Origin: JACDAN01 sp035707105
Lineage (GTDB): Bacteria > Actinomycetota > Thermoleophilia > Gaiellales > Gaiellaceae
DNA length: 64,000 bases
Reading direction: 5' to 3'
Assembly (NCBI GenBank): GCA_035707105.1
Contig: DASSUI010000037.1
Span: 25,334 to 89,333, forward strand
In this document: one piece after another, positions 55,585-63,925 of the stretch
Numbering within the stretch: position 1 is the stretch's first letter
Layout: every line of letters begins with the position of its first letter
Notes under the pieces: generated by a model
Told to the model about the DNA's origin: nothing
Database searches by the model: none
The model's input: the letters and a program-made list of their open reading frames with translations, nothing else
Position numbers and translations under genes: made by a program

Positions 55585-56872
55585 CCGCGCTGACGCCGCC
55601 GAAGTAGTGATGGAGCGCCGGCCACGGCCGGACCGCGAAGCCGGCAGCCTCGAGGGCTGCGGGGACGTGTTCGGGGAAGCCGGGCTCGAGGTGGACAAGC
55701 TCGCCCACGGGATGCAGGCGTGGCCGCTCCACGGCATCGCGGGCGCTCAGACCCTCGTCGAGAACGCCGGCGAGCACCTGGACGAGCGCGCTGCGCAGCC
55801 TCGTCCCACCGGCGGCGCCGGCGGCGAGTGCGAGCCCGTCACCGTCGAACGCGAACGTCGGCGCCATCATGCTCGCCATCCGCTCGCCGGGCACGAGGTC
55901 GCCGACGAGGAGATCGGCCTCGCCGAGCATCGAGTTCAGGTGCAGGTCCAGGCCGGGAAGCCAGTCGCCCGAGCCGAGCCCGAGGCTCGTCGTCAGGACG
56001 ACGGCGTCCCCTGAGCGGTCCACGACAGTGATGTTCGTCGTGTCGCCCGGCTCGTCGGACTCGACGGCCAGGGCGCGCGCGAGGCTGATCGGGTCCGCGC
56101 CCGCGAGTCTCGCCAGCGCGGGGAGGGGGCTCGCGAGGCCGATACGCGTCGCGATCTCCGCCGACCGGAAGCCGATCCGGCCCGGCTCGCCCCACCGCGG
56201 CTCGTACGACTCGAGATCGGCCCGCGTGACGAGCCCGCCGCGCTCGTTCATCAGCGCGAGCAGGGCGTCGTCCAGCGACGGCGCATCGGGCCCCTCTTGG
56301 GCGACGGCCGCCAGCGCGGGGACGAGCCCGGGCTGCTCGAGGCGCTCGCCCTCCGCGAGCAGCCGGCCGTCCTTCCGGTAGATGCGCCCGCCCTCGCGCA
56401 TCGTCATCACCGGCGAGAGCATCTCCAGGCAGGCCGCGTGCGCCGTGGGCATGTCGACGCCGTCGCGCGCGAGCCGCTGTGCAGGCTCCACGAGCCGCGG
56501 CCACGGAAGGGAGCCGTCGCGCCGCCAGAGCGCGCCGAGGCCCCGAAGTACCCCGGGGACGCCGCACGAGCCGATGCCGACCGCGTAATGGACGAGCTCC
56601 GCGCCGAAGGGCACCCTCAGGTGCTCGAGCTGAACCTCGTGCGCCACCGCGCCGAGGCCCGGCACCGCAACGAAGAAGTCCAGCGTCGAGACGGCGCCCC
56701 GGGAGAGCACGGTCGCGTGCCCGCCGCCGAGCAGCCCGGTCATGACCGTCTCGGCCACGCAGGAGGCCAGGCAGGCCGCCACGGCCGCGTCGGCCGCGTT
56801 CCCGCCCTCCTCGAGAATCTCGATCCCCGCATCCACGGTCGCGGGATGGCCCGCAGCCACGGCCGCTCTCAT
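55523..56872 (-). CDS. Gamma-glutamyltransferase-family protein
   Basis: 449 residues. Family start MRAAVAAGHPATVDAGIEIL followed by EEGGNAADAAVAAC. The autocleavage Thr is in EPGDTTNITVVDRSGDAVV, the Ntn nucleophile site, and GERMASMMAPTFAF with GAAGGTRLRSALVQVL comes later. No signal peptide, so it is cytoplasmic or exported by other means. Shorter than typical enzymes (about 560). May cleave or transfer gamma-glutamyl groups. A TAGGGT -10-like element lies just before the ATG on the minus strand. Confidence 0.85.
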   Translation of the reverse strand: MRAAVAAGHPATVDAGIEILEEGGNAADAAVAACLASCVAETVMTGLLGGGHATVLSRGAVSTLDFFVAVPGLGAVAHEVQLEHLRVPFGAELVHYAVGIGSCGVPGVLRGLGALWRRDGSLPWPRLVEPAQRLARDGVDMPTAHAACLEMLSPVMTMREGGRIYRKDGRLLAEGERLEQPGLVPALAAVAQEGPDAPSLDDALLALMNERGGLVTRADLESYEPRWGEPGRIGFRSAEIATRIGLASPLPALARLAGADPISLARALAVESDEPGDTTNITVVDRSGDAVVLTTSLGLGSGDWLPGLDLHLNSMLGEADLLVGDLVPGERMASMMAPTFAFDGDGLALAAGAAGGTRLRSALVQVLAGVLDEGLSARDAVERPRLHPVGELVHLEPGFPEHVPAALEAAGFAVRPWPALHHYFGGVSAVTRSGAAGDPRRSGSAGHPR

Positions 56873-56919
56873 CCGTTGCTACCCTATCCGCGCCCGCAGA
56901 CCCGGCTTGCCATGCAGCT

Positions 56920-56946
56920 TCCGCATGGCTCCGCGGGGACTGCGGA
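56920..56946 (+). promoter_or_regulatory. Hairpin in the rpsO leader
   Basis: TCCGCA (56920-56925) pairs with TGCGGA (56941-56946) with further pairing inside (CTCC/GGGG). It is 8 bases before the AGAGGAGG site of rpsO. S15 often represses its own translation at such leader structures. No sequence homology to known S15 sites was checked. Confidence 0.35.
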
Positions 56947-56969
56947 TTCGTCTAGAGGAGGTCGAACAG

Positions 56970-57239
56970 GTGACCCTCACCAAGGAAGCGAAGCAGGAGA
57001 TCATCGGAAAGCACGGCCGCGCAGAGGCCGATACGGGCTCTGCCGAGGTTCAGGTTGCGCTGCTGACGGCGCGGATCAACCAGCTGACCGAGCACCTGCG
57101 GACGCACGCGAAGGACCACTACTCGCGCCGCGGGCTGCTCAAGCTCGTCGGCCGCCGCCGCCGGCTCCTGAACTACCTGCAGAAGAAGGACATCGAGGGC
57201 TACCGCAACCTGATCAAGGAGTTGGGCCTGAGGAGATAA
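56970..57239 (+). CDS. rpsO: 30S ribosomal protein S15
   Basis: 89 residues, the usual S15 length, from a GTG at 56970 with AGAGGAGGTCGAACAG. GRAEADTGSAEVQVALLTAR followed by INQLTEHL and HYSRRGLLKLVGRRRRLLNY are the S15 core. Pairs with pnp downstream, the common rpsO-pnp order. Confidence 0.96.
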   Translation: MTLTKEAKQEIIGKHGRAEADTGSAEVQVALLTARINQLTEHLRTHAKDHYSRRGLLKLVGRRRRLLNYLQKKDIEGYRNLIKELGLRR

Positions 57240-57260
57240 CGCCGAGGGTCGAACCGGAGG

Positions 57261-57329
57261 GTGGAAGTTTGGGCGAGCTCCTCTCGCAGGGAGTTGGCTC
57301 AAACCTCCACTCTCCACGAAGAGTGGAGG
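57261..57329 (+). promoter_or_regulatory. Two mutually exclusive hairpins in the rpsO-pnp spacer; one hides the pnp ribosome-binding site
   Basis: Hairpin A pairs 57261-57274 with 57297-57310 (GTGGAAGTTTGGGC/GCTCAAACCTCCAC, one mismatch, one G-T) and continues inward with CTCC/GGAG. Hairpin B is a perfect 9-bp stem CCTCCACTC (57304-57312) / GAGTGGAGG (57321-57329); the latter is the Shine-Dalgarno of pnp. CCTCCAC is shared, so forming A frees the site and forming B covers it. Confidence 0.75.
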
Positions 57330-57333
57330 ACAG

Positions 57334-59826
57334 ATGAGCATTGCAGTACAGGGCCCGACGCGCGTCTCGGTCGAGATCGGCGGGCAGGAGCTTTCCTTCG
57401 AGACCGGGAAGCTCGCCAAGCAGGCCGACGGCGCCGTCCTTGTTCGCTCCGGCGAGACGATGGTTCTCTCGACGGCGCAGGGCCGGATGGAGGCGCGCGA
57501 AGGCGCCGACTTCTTCCCGCTGACCGTCGACGTCGAGGAGCGGATGTACGCCGCGGGCAAGATCCCCGGCGGCTTCTTCAAGCGCGAGGGGCGTCCGACC
57601 GAGCGGGCGATCCTGACCGCGCGGATGATCGACCGCCCGATCCGTCCGCTGTGGCCGAAGGGCTACAAGAACGAGGTGCAGGTGATCTGCACCGTCCTGT
57701 CGGCGGACATGGTCACGCCGCACGACATCCTCTGCATCAACGGCGCCTCCGCCGCGCTGATGATCTCGCCGCTGCCCTTCCTCGGCCCGGTGGGAGCAGT
57801 CCGGGTCGGCCGGCTGAACGACGAGTGGGTCGTGAACCCGACGCTGCAGGAGATGGAGGAGAGCGCGCTGGACCTCATCGTCGTCGGCACGAAGGACGGA
57901 CTGACGATGGTCGAGGCCGGCGCCGAGGAGATCCCCGAGGACCTGCTCCTCGAGGCGCTCGACCTCGCGCACAGCGAGATCATCAAGATCTGCGAGGCGC
58001 AGGACGACCTGCGGGAGCAGGTTGGCAAGGCCAAGTGGCTCGACCCTCAGCTGACGGCCGAGCTCGAGGAGCGCTTCGGCGGCCGGATCCGCGAGCGGAT
58101 CATGAGCGAGGGGCTGCGCGAGGGCAGCGCGATCGTCGAGGAGATCCTGACCGAGGAGTGCCCACCGCTCGAGATGGGCTCGACGGAGGAGGACATCCTC
58201 CGCCAGCTCCAGCACAAGATGTCGCTGGACATGCTCCTCGACAAGGTCCGGCTCGCCGTCGTGGAGGAGCCGGCGCGGGAGCAGTTCGAGGACGACCTGC
58301 GCACGCTCACCGAGGCCGAGCAGGACTCCAAGGAGCTGAAGTCCGCCAAGCGGGCGCTGCTGTTCGACCGGATCGTCGAGACCGTCGAGCTCCCGTTCCC
58401 GGTCGGGCCCGCCACCGTGGACGGGGAGGCGCCGGCCGTCAAGGACGGCCTCACGCGCCAGTTCGTCAAGCGGGCGTCCGAGGCGATCTACAAGCACCTC
58501 GTTCGGTCGAAGATCGCCGTCGACAAGCGCAGGCCGGACGGCCGCGCCGCCGACGAGATCCGGCCGATCGAGTGCGAGGTCGGCGTCTCGCCGCGGACAC
58601 ACGGCTCGGCGCTCTTCACGCGCGGCCAGACGCAGATCATGTCGCTGCTCACGCTCGGGACCGCCAAGGAGGGTCAGCGCATCGACGACCTCTCCCTCGA
58701 GCAGGAGCGTCGGTACATGCACCACTACAACTTCCCGCCCTACTCGGTCGGCGAGACCGGGTTCATGCGGGGCCCGAAGCGCCGTGACATCGGCCACGGC
58801 GCGCTCGCGCAGCGGGCGCTCGAGTCGGTGATCCCGCCCGCGGAGGACTTTCCGTACACGATTCGGATCGTCTCCGAGACGCTCGAGTCCAACGGGTCGT
58901 CCTCGATGGGCTCCGTCTGCGGGTCGACGCTCTCGCTCATGGACGCCGGCGTGCCGATCAAGGCGCCCGTCGGCGGCATCGCGATGGGCCTCGTCAAGGA
59001 GGGCGACGACTACGTGATCCTGACGGACATTCAGGGCGCGGAGGACCACCTCGGCGACATGGACTTCAAGGTCGCCGGCACCCGCGACGGCGTGACCGCG
59101 CTTCAGATGGACATCAAGATCACCGGCGTCACGCAGGAGATCATGCGGAACGCGCTCGAGCAGGCGAAGCGGGCGCGCGAGTTCATCCTCGACAAGATGC
59201 TCGAGGCGATCCCGGAGTCGCGCGAGCAGCTCCGAGACCACGCCCCGAGGATCTCGACGATCAAGATCAACCCCGAGTTCATCGGGATGGTCATCGGCAA
59301 GGGCGGCGAGACGATCCGCTCGCTCGAGGCCGACCACGACGTCCAGATCGACATCGAGGAGGACGGGACGATCCTCATCTACGCCACCGAGGGCAAGAAC
59401 GCCGAGGCGGCGATGGCGGCAATCGACGCGCTGACGAAGGAGCCGGAAGTGGGGGATACCTACACCGGCAAGGTCGTGAAGACGACCCAGTTCGGCGCGT
59501 TCGTCGAGCTGAAGAAGGGCACCGACGGCCTGCTCCACGTCTCGAACGTCGGCCCGGGCCGGGTCGGTCACATCGAGGACGTGATCAACCGCGGAGACGT
59601 CCTGGACGTCGTCGTGCAGGAGGTCGACAAGGACCGGGGCCGCATCGGCCTCAAGCTCGTCGCGAAGCACGAGAACGGCGCGATGGTCTCGCCCGAGGAG
59701 CTGATCGAGCGCGCGAAGAACGCGCCCGAGCGGCCGCGCGAGGAGCGCCCGCCGCGCCGGGACGGCGATCGCGGGCGGCGGGGCGGCCGCGACCGCGAAC
59801 GCGGTCCGCGCCGCGACCGGGACTAG
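57334..59826 (+). CDS. pnp: Polyribonucleotide nucleotidyltransferase (PNPase)
   Basis: 830 residues. Two RNase PH cores (residues about 10-240 and 335-560, the second with DIGHGALAQRALESVIPP), a KH domain (FIGMVIGKGGETIRSLEADH) and an S1 domain (VGDTYTGKVVKTTQFGAFVE), then a basic Arg/Asp/Gly-rich tail. Phosphorolytic 3'-5' exonuclease. The tail is longer than in many PNPases. Its stop CTAG is shared, as a palindrome, with the stop of the convergent regulator. Confidence 0.97.
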   Translation: MSIAVQGPTRVSVEIGGQELSFETGKLAKQADGAVLVRSGETMVLSTAQGRMEAREGADFFPLTVDVEERMYAAGKIPGGFFKREGRPTERAILTARMIDRPIRPLWPKGYKNEVQVICTVLSADMVTPHDILCINGASAALMISPLPFLGPVGAVRVGRLNDEWVVNPTLQEMEESALDLIVVGTKDGLTMVEAGAEEIPEDLLLEALDLAHSEIIKICEAQDDLREQVGKAKWLDPQLTAELEERFGGRIRERIMSEGLREGSAIVEEILTEECPPLEMGSTEEDILRQLQHKMSLDMLLDKVRLAVVEEPAREQFEDDLRTLTEAEQDSKELKSAKRALLFDRIVETVELPFPVGPATVDGEAPAVKDGLTRQFVKRASEAIYKHLVRSKIAVDKRRPDGRAADEIRPIECEVGVSPRTHGSALFTRGQTQIMSLLTLGTAKEGQRIDDLSLEQERRYMHHYNFPPYSVGETGFMRGPKRRDIGHGALAQRALESVIPPAEDFPYTIRIVSETLESNGSSSMGSVCGSTLSLMDAGVPIKAPVGGIAMGLVKEGDDYVILTDIQGAEDHLGDMDFKVAGTRDGVTALQMDIKITGVTQEIMRNALEQAKRAREFILDKMLEAIPESREQLRDHAPRISTIKINPEFIGMVIGKGGETIRSLEADHDVQIDIEEDGTILIYATEGKNAEAAMAAIDALTKEPEVGDTYTGKVVKTTQFGAFVELKKGTDGLLHVSNVGPGRVGHIEDVINRGDVLDVVVQEVDKDRGRIGLKLVAKHENGAMVSPEELIERAKNAPERPREERPPRRDGDRGRRGGRDRERGPRRDRD

Positions 59827-60509
59827 AGTGGGGCGGCCCCGGCGGCCGCCCCGTTCGCACTAGACCGGACGAGCGTCAGCCCGAGGTCGTGGGCCTCGAA
59901 GTCGGCGAGCCCGCGCTCGTGCGCAAGAGCCACGGCCTGCGCGCGGCTGTGGACGTCCAGCTTCGCCATCACGCGCTGGATGTGCCCACCTACCGTCTTC
60001 GGGCTGATGAAGAGCTTCGAGGCGATGTCGCGCTGGTTGAGCCCGCGGGCGAGCAGGCTGAGAACCTCCTGCTCGCGCGGCGTCAGCGGTGCTTCGAGCT
60101 CGGCCGGCGCATCCTCCGGCCGGTCACCCGGGCGAATACGGCGGAGCCCCGCGCGCACGCGCGCGAGGAGCTCGTCACGGTTGAACGGCTTGACGATGTA
60201 GTCGTCCGCGCCGACGAGGAGCCCGGCAACCCGATCCGAGGGCGTCGTACGCTCACCGGAAAGAAGGATGATGAAGATGTCGTGGCCGAACTCGTCGCGG
60301 AGCTCACGGCAGACTTCGTATCCGCTCGTTTCGGCGAGATTCACCTCGAGGAGGGCGAGCGCCGGCCGCACGCGCTGGGCGATCTCCAGTGTCTCTGCTC
60401 CAGTTCGCGCTTCGGTTGCCTCGAGTCCGATCCGCGCGAGCAGGCCGCTGACGAGCGTTCCGCACGCGGGATCCGGATCCGCGACGAGTATGAGCGGTGC
60501 GGTGCCCAC
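59823..60509 (-). CDS. LuxR-type response regulator with Glu at the phospho-acceptor position
   Basis: 228 residues from a GTG at 60509, chosen for AAGGAGGCGAGACGAAC in front; longer frames reach into unlike sequence. The receiver domain (ILVADPDPACGTLVSGLLAR to DDYIVKPFNRDELLARVR) has E55 (ALLEVNLAETSGYE) where phospho-accepting Asp is expected. The switch Lys is present (VKPF). C-terminal LuxR HTH with LTPREQEVLSLLARGLNQRD and SPKTVGGHIQRVMAKLDVH. No sensor kinase is adjacent; it may act constitutively or by another signal. Confidence 0.88.
   Translation of the reverse strand: MGTAPLILVADPDPACGTLVSGLLARIGLEATEARTGAETLEIAQRVRPALALLEVNLAETSGYEVCRELRDEFGHDIFIILLSGERTTPSDRVAGLLVGADDYIVKPFNRDELLARVRAGLRRIRPGDRPEDAPAELEAPLTPREQEVLSLLARGLNQRDIASKLFISPKTVGGHIQRVMAKLDVHSRAQAVALAHERGLADFEAHDLGLTLVRSSANGAAAGAAPL
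59830..59852 (+). terminator. Hairpin after pnp inside the 3' coding end of the convergent regulator
   Basis: GGGGCGGCC / GGCCGCCCC, nine perfect base pairs, five-base loop, four bases after the pnp stop. It is also the DNA encoding the C-terminal GAAAGAAPL of the regulator gene on the minus strand. No T-tract. Confidence 0.6.
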
Positions 60510-60664
60510 GTTCGTCTCGCCTCCTTCCCGTACACGTTCTATCGCTCCAGGGCGAATGGCACAAGGCCCTACCGCGATTGCCCTAGTGAGATTCGCGCGA
60601 TCTTCGCGATAGAAAACAGGAGATTTACCCTCTTTAAGGCCGTCCACAGGCGTCCTACCGTCGC

Positions 60665-60694
60665 TGTGGATGATTTCGGTCGTCCTGTGGACAA
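60665..60694 (+). promoter_or_regulatory. Pair of DnaA-box-like 9-mers
   Basis: TGTGGATGA (60665-60673) and TGTGGACAA (60686-60694) each match the complement of the DnaA box TTATCCACA at 8 of 9 positions, in the same orientation and 21 bases apart. They lie between the regulator gene and the secreted-protein gene. No dnaA or replication gene is nearby. Confidence 0.3.
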
Positions 60695-60807
60695 GGACGA
60701 ATCCGACGAGTCAAGGAGAGGAGGGCTGAACCCAAGGGGTTCGCGGCGCCGGACCAGCTCGGGTCCGACCGTCGACAAGAGTTTCAATCACGAAGGAGGA
60801 TCTGCGG

Positions 60808-63800
60808 ATGGCGGAACGAATTCTCGGGCCGACGGGCAGCCGGCGGCGACGCCGGTTTCTGTATGTGCCCATGCTCCTCGTGGCGTGTACGGCGCTGTTC
60901 CTGATCGGGAACGCTCAGGCCGTCCACGACCTCGAGTTCCAGCTCGACGGGAACGCGCGGGCGGAGGTCTGCGGCACGACTCCCGACGGAGGACCGTCGG
61001 GAGCGAACGCCTGCACGATTCAGACCTACGACTGGAACAGCATCTTCAACGCGGACAGAAGCGTCAACACCACGCTGGTCAAGGACACCAATACTCAGGG
61101 TTTCACGACGGCGGCCTTCCAGCGGGACTTCGGCCTGAGGGTCAGCGCAGCCGATAACTGCTCGTTGACCAATACGACGTCGACGACCTTCTGCACTGCC
61201 GATGGCACGACCTTCGCGACGGGGAGTAAGGACATCCAGAACATCTCCGGCGGTGGGGCAGACCAAAGCGGTAACTGGCAGTGCAACAGGGACAACAACG
61301 TCAACAGCAAGATCGACATCATGAACGCCTATTCGGCGGCGTACACGGCGTCGAACGGACACAAGCTCCTGTACTTCGCACTGGAGAAGAACAAGGACAA
61401 CGGCAACAACAACGCCGCGTTCTGGTTCCTCCAGGACGGCAGCGTGAACTGCTCGTCACCCGGCGGGGCCGTGAACTTCACCGGGAACCACCGAGACGGC
61501 GACGTGCTGGTCACCTCCGCGTTCACGAGCGGCGGCGGCGTAAGCAGCATCCTCGTCTTCCGGTGGTCCGGCGGTGCCAACGGCTGCATCGACTCGAACC
61601 CGAACGCGGCTCCTGCGTGCGACCAGCTGCCGATCGGCTCCGGGGGCGACTGCAAGACCGCTCCGAGCACCCCGCCGAATCCGAACGACGCCATCTGTGC
61701 GACCACGAACTCGGGGACGCTGGCTACGACCGGCAACATCACCGTCCCGTGGCTCACCGTGGACGCGACGCTTGGCGTCGGCAATACCGTCGTGCCGCCC
61801 GACTTCTTCGAGGGCGCGGTCGACCTCACGAGGGTGTTCGAGCAGGCTGGGGGCAACGCGCCCTCGTGCTTCAACACGTTCATCGCCGACACGCGCTCCT
61901 CGCAGTCGCCGACCGCAACGCTGTTCGACTTCGCTCGCGGTCAGCTCGGGCAGTGCAGGACGGTGCTCACGACGCAGTCGAGCAAGACTGGATCCTCGAC
62001 CATCGGCACGGGTACGGTCTCGTCCGGCACCGACACGGCAAATCTGGCGGTTATCGGGAGCCAGAACTGGGCCGGAACGCTGACCTGGTACCTCTGCGGA
62101 CCGCTCGCCACGATCCCGGCGACGGGTCCGAAGTGCGACAGGACCAAGGGCCTACTCGTGACGAGCAGGGACGTCAACCAGAGCTCTTCGGGCTCTGATT
62201 TCGTCTCCGGCACGGCGAGCATCACCGAGGTCGGGGACTACTGCTGGACGGCGCACTTCGAGCCGAATCAGGCCTCGAAGGACGCCGGCGTCTCAGCTGC
62301 GGACGACACCGGCGCGAACGAGTGCTTCACGATCACTCCGGTGACGCCGACGCTCACGACGGCGGCAGTCGCGGCGCTGGAACTCCTGTCTCCGAAGATC
62401 CACGGTGGCCTGGCCGACCTGAACGGGGACAGCTCCAACGCCGACGATGGGCAGGCGTTCTACGGCGACACGGACATCATCGGCGGCAAGCTCGACTGTG
62501 ACGACTGGAAGAACCAGTCCCCGTCGCAGAACGCAGGCACCGCCGGTGATGGAAGCATCACCGATGCCGACGACTGCACGCTCGTGGGCGTCGACGGTAC
62601 GGCCGACGGCGTCACAATCGAGGTCGTCGACGGCTCTTTCGCCACGATCGATGGAGCCGCGATCGCGAACGGGACGGAGCTGCCGGCTCTGTTCAAGTTC
62701 CCCGCGGTGACTAGCACGACCGTCGCCGCTGCCGACTTCGCCTGGTCCACCCAGTACGGGAGGGTCGACGCCGACGGCGACGGCGATGCCACTACCGGCG
62801 ACGACTGCAGCGTCAACATCGTCAACACGTACGACATCCTCGGATCCGTGTGCCAGGGGTTCACGATCCCGCAGGGCAACGGGCTCGTCGACCTGAACGA
62901 CGACGGGAAGATCACCCCTGATGACACGTGCACGACCGGCTGCTTCCTCGGACACAAGGTGTCCAGCGGCTTCGTCGTCACGGGTCCGGTCCCCTTCGGC
63001 ACGGCCATCCATGACGTGGCGCTGCTGAGCGGCGTCGCGACGCGGAAGGCGACGAACGGGATCGACACAAACTACCCGAGCATCATCTGCGACGGGGACT
63101 CAGGGGCTCCTGCAGGCACCAATGTCTGCAAGCTCGCGGGGACCGGCAACGGCACGGCTGGAGGGAAGATCACCTTCACGCTCAGGGGCCCGCAGACCGC
63201 CCCACCGCCACCCTGCCCCGGCGTGACGAACGTAACCGGGCAAACGAACCCGCAGGACGTCGCCGTCACCGGCAACGGAACCTACGGGCCCGTCAGCTTC
63301 ACGCCCGATACACCCGGCACGTACTTCTGGCAGGCCCAGTACTTCCGAGACACCGGGCCACCGGTGGACACGAACAACCAGAACAGCGCCCTGCACAACG
63401 CGGACTGCGACGTGTCGGGCGAGACGGTTGTCGTACAGCAGATCCCGACAGAGATCGCGACGGGTCCATTCACGTATCCGCAGGACTCCGCCACGATCCG
63501 GTCGTCGGTGGCAGGCGACAAGCTGCCCGCCGGCGGGACTGTCGTGTTCAAGCTGTTCGATTCGCTGACGAACTGCCAGAACGGTGCAAGCGTCGTCACG
63601 AAGGGCACCGGCGGTCTCGTTTACATCGAGACCAAGACGAACGTCGTTCCGGCTGGTGGTCAGCACGAGGTGTCGGGCATCAACACGAACAACACCGAGT
63701 TCAAGATCGACTCGAGTAACGACGGCACCACCTACTACTGGAGGGTCACGTACGCGACGGGCGATACGGCACACACGAGCAGGCAGAGTGCGTGCACGGA

Positions 63801-63858
63801 GAGCACCGCCGTGACCCAGACCGACGATTCCGGTCCGGGGACCCTCTTCACGCCGTAA
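60808..63858 (+). CDS. Large secreted cell-surface-type protein with calcium-loop-like repeats, function unknown
   Basis: 1016 residues from the ATG at 60808 with GGAGGATCTGCGG. A basic start with one hydrophobic segment (RRFLYVPMLLVACTALFLIG) is a likely signal peptide ending at about residue 38. The rest is Thr/Gly/Asn/Cys-rich beta sequence with paired cysteines. Acidic loops DLNGDSSNADDG, DADGDGDATTGDD and DLNDDGKITPDD resemble calcium sites of dockerin type. Several repeated beta units (for example FVVTGPVPFGTAIHD, GTYGPVSFTPDTPGTY) suggest Ig-like modules. No catalytic motif recognised. Codon use is less extreme than in the housekeeping genes, with more AT. Confidence 0.7.
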   Translation: MAERILGPTGSRRRRRFLYVPMLLVACTALFLIGNAQAVHDLEFQLDGNARAEVCGTTPDGGPSGANACTIQTYDWNSIFNADRSVNTTLVKDTNTQGFTTAAFQRDFGLRVSAADNCSLTNTTSTTFCTADGTTFATGSKDIQNISGGGADQSGNWQCNRDNNVNSKIDIMNAYSAAYTASNGHKLLYFALEKNKDNGNNNAAFWFLQDGSVNCSSPGGAVNFTGNHRDGDVLVTSAFTSGGGVSSILVFRWSGGANGCIDSNPNAAPACDQLPIGSGGDCKTAPSTPPNPNDAICATTNSGTLATTGNITVPWLTVDATLGVGNTVVPPDFFEGAVDLTRVFEQAGGNAPSCFNTFIADTRSSQSPTATLFDFARGQLGQCRTVLTTQSSKTGSSTIGTGTVSSGTDTANLAVIGSQNWAGTLTWYLCGPLATIPATGPKCDRTKGLLVTSRDVNQSSSGSDFVSGTASITEVGDYCWTAHFEPNQASKDAGVSAADDTGANECFTITPVTPTLTTAAVAALELLSPKIHGGLADLNGDSSNADDGQAFYGDTDIIGGKLDCDDWKNQSPSQNAGTAGDGSITDADDCTLVGVDGTADGVTIEVVDGSFATIDGAAIANGTELPALFKFPAVTSTTVAAADFAWSTQYGRVDADGDGDATTGDDCSVNIVNTYDILGSVCQGFTIPQGNGLVDLNDDGKITPDDTCTTGCFLGHKVSSGFVVTGPVPFGTAIHDVALLSGVATRKATNGIDTNYPSIICDGDSGAPAGTNVCKLAGTGNGTAGGKITFTLRGPQTAPPPPCPGVTNVTGQTNPQDVAVTGNGTYGPVSFTPDTPGTYFWQAQYFRDTGPPVDTNNQNSALHNADCDVSGETVVVQQIPTEIATGPFTYPQDSATIRSSVAGDKLPAGGTVVFKLFDSLTNCQNGASVVTKGTGGLVYIETKTNVVPAGGQHEVSGINTNNTEFKIDSSNDGTTYYWRVTYATGDTAHTSRQSACTESTAVTQTDDSGPGTLFTP

Positions 63859-63879
63859 CGACGAAAGGAGTCTCACCTG

Positions 63880-63907
63880 GAGAGGGCGGCCGATTGGCCG
63901 CCCTCTC
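63880..63907. terminator. Bidirectional hairpin between convergent genes
   Basis: GAGAGGGCGGCC / GGCCGCCCTCTC, twelve perfect base pairs with a GATT loop, 22 bases after the secreted-protein stop and 18 before the stop of the gene entering from the right. Confidence 0.8.
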
Positions 63908-63925
63908 TACGTTCTTGGTTCGCGT

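Noticed and set aside
60640..60648. A third DnaA-box-like site (CCGTCCACA)
   Set aside because: Only 6 of 9 positions match the consensus, close to chance in this composition.
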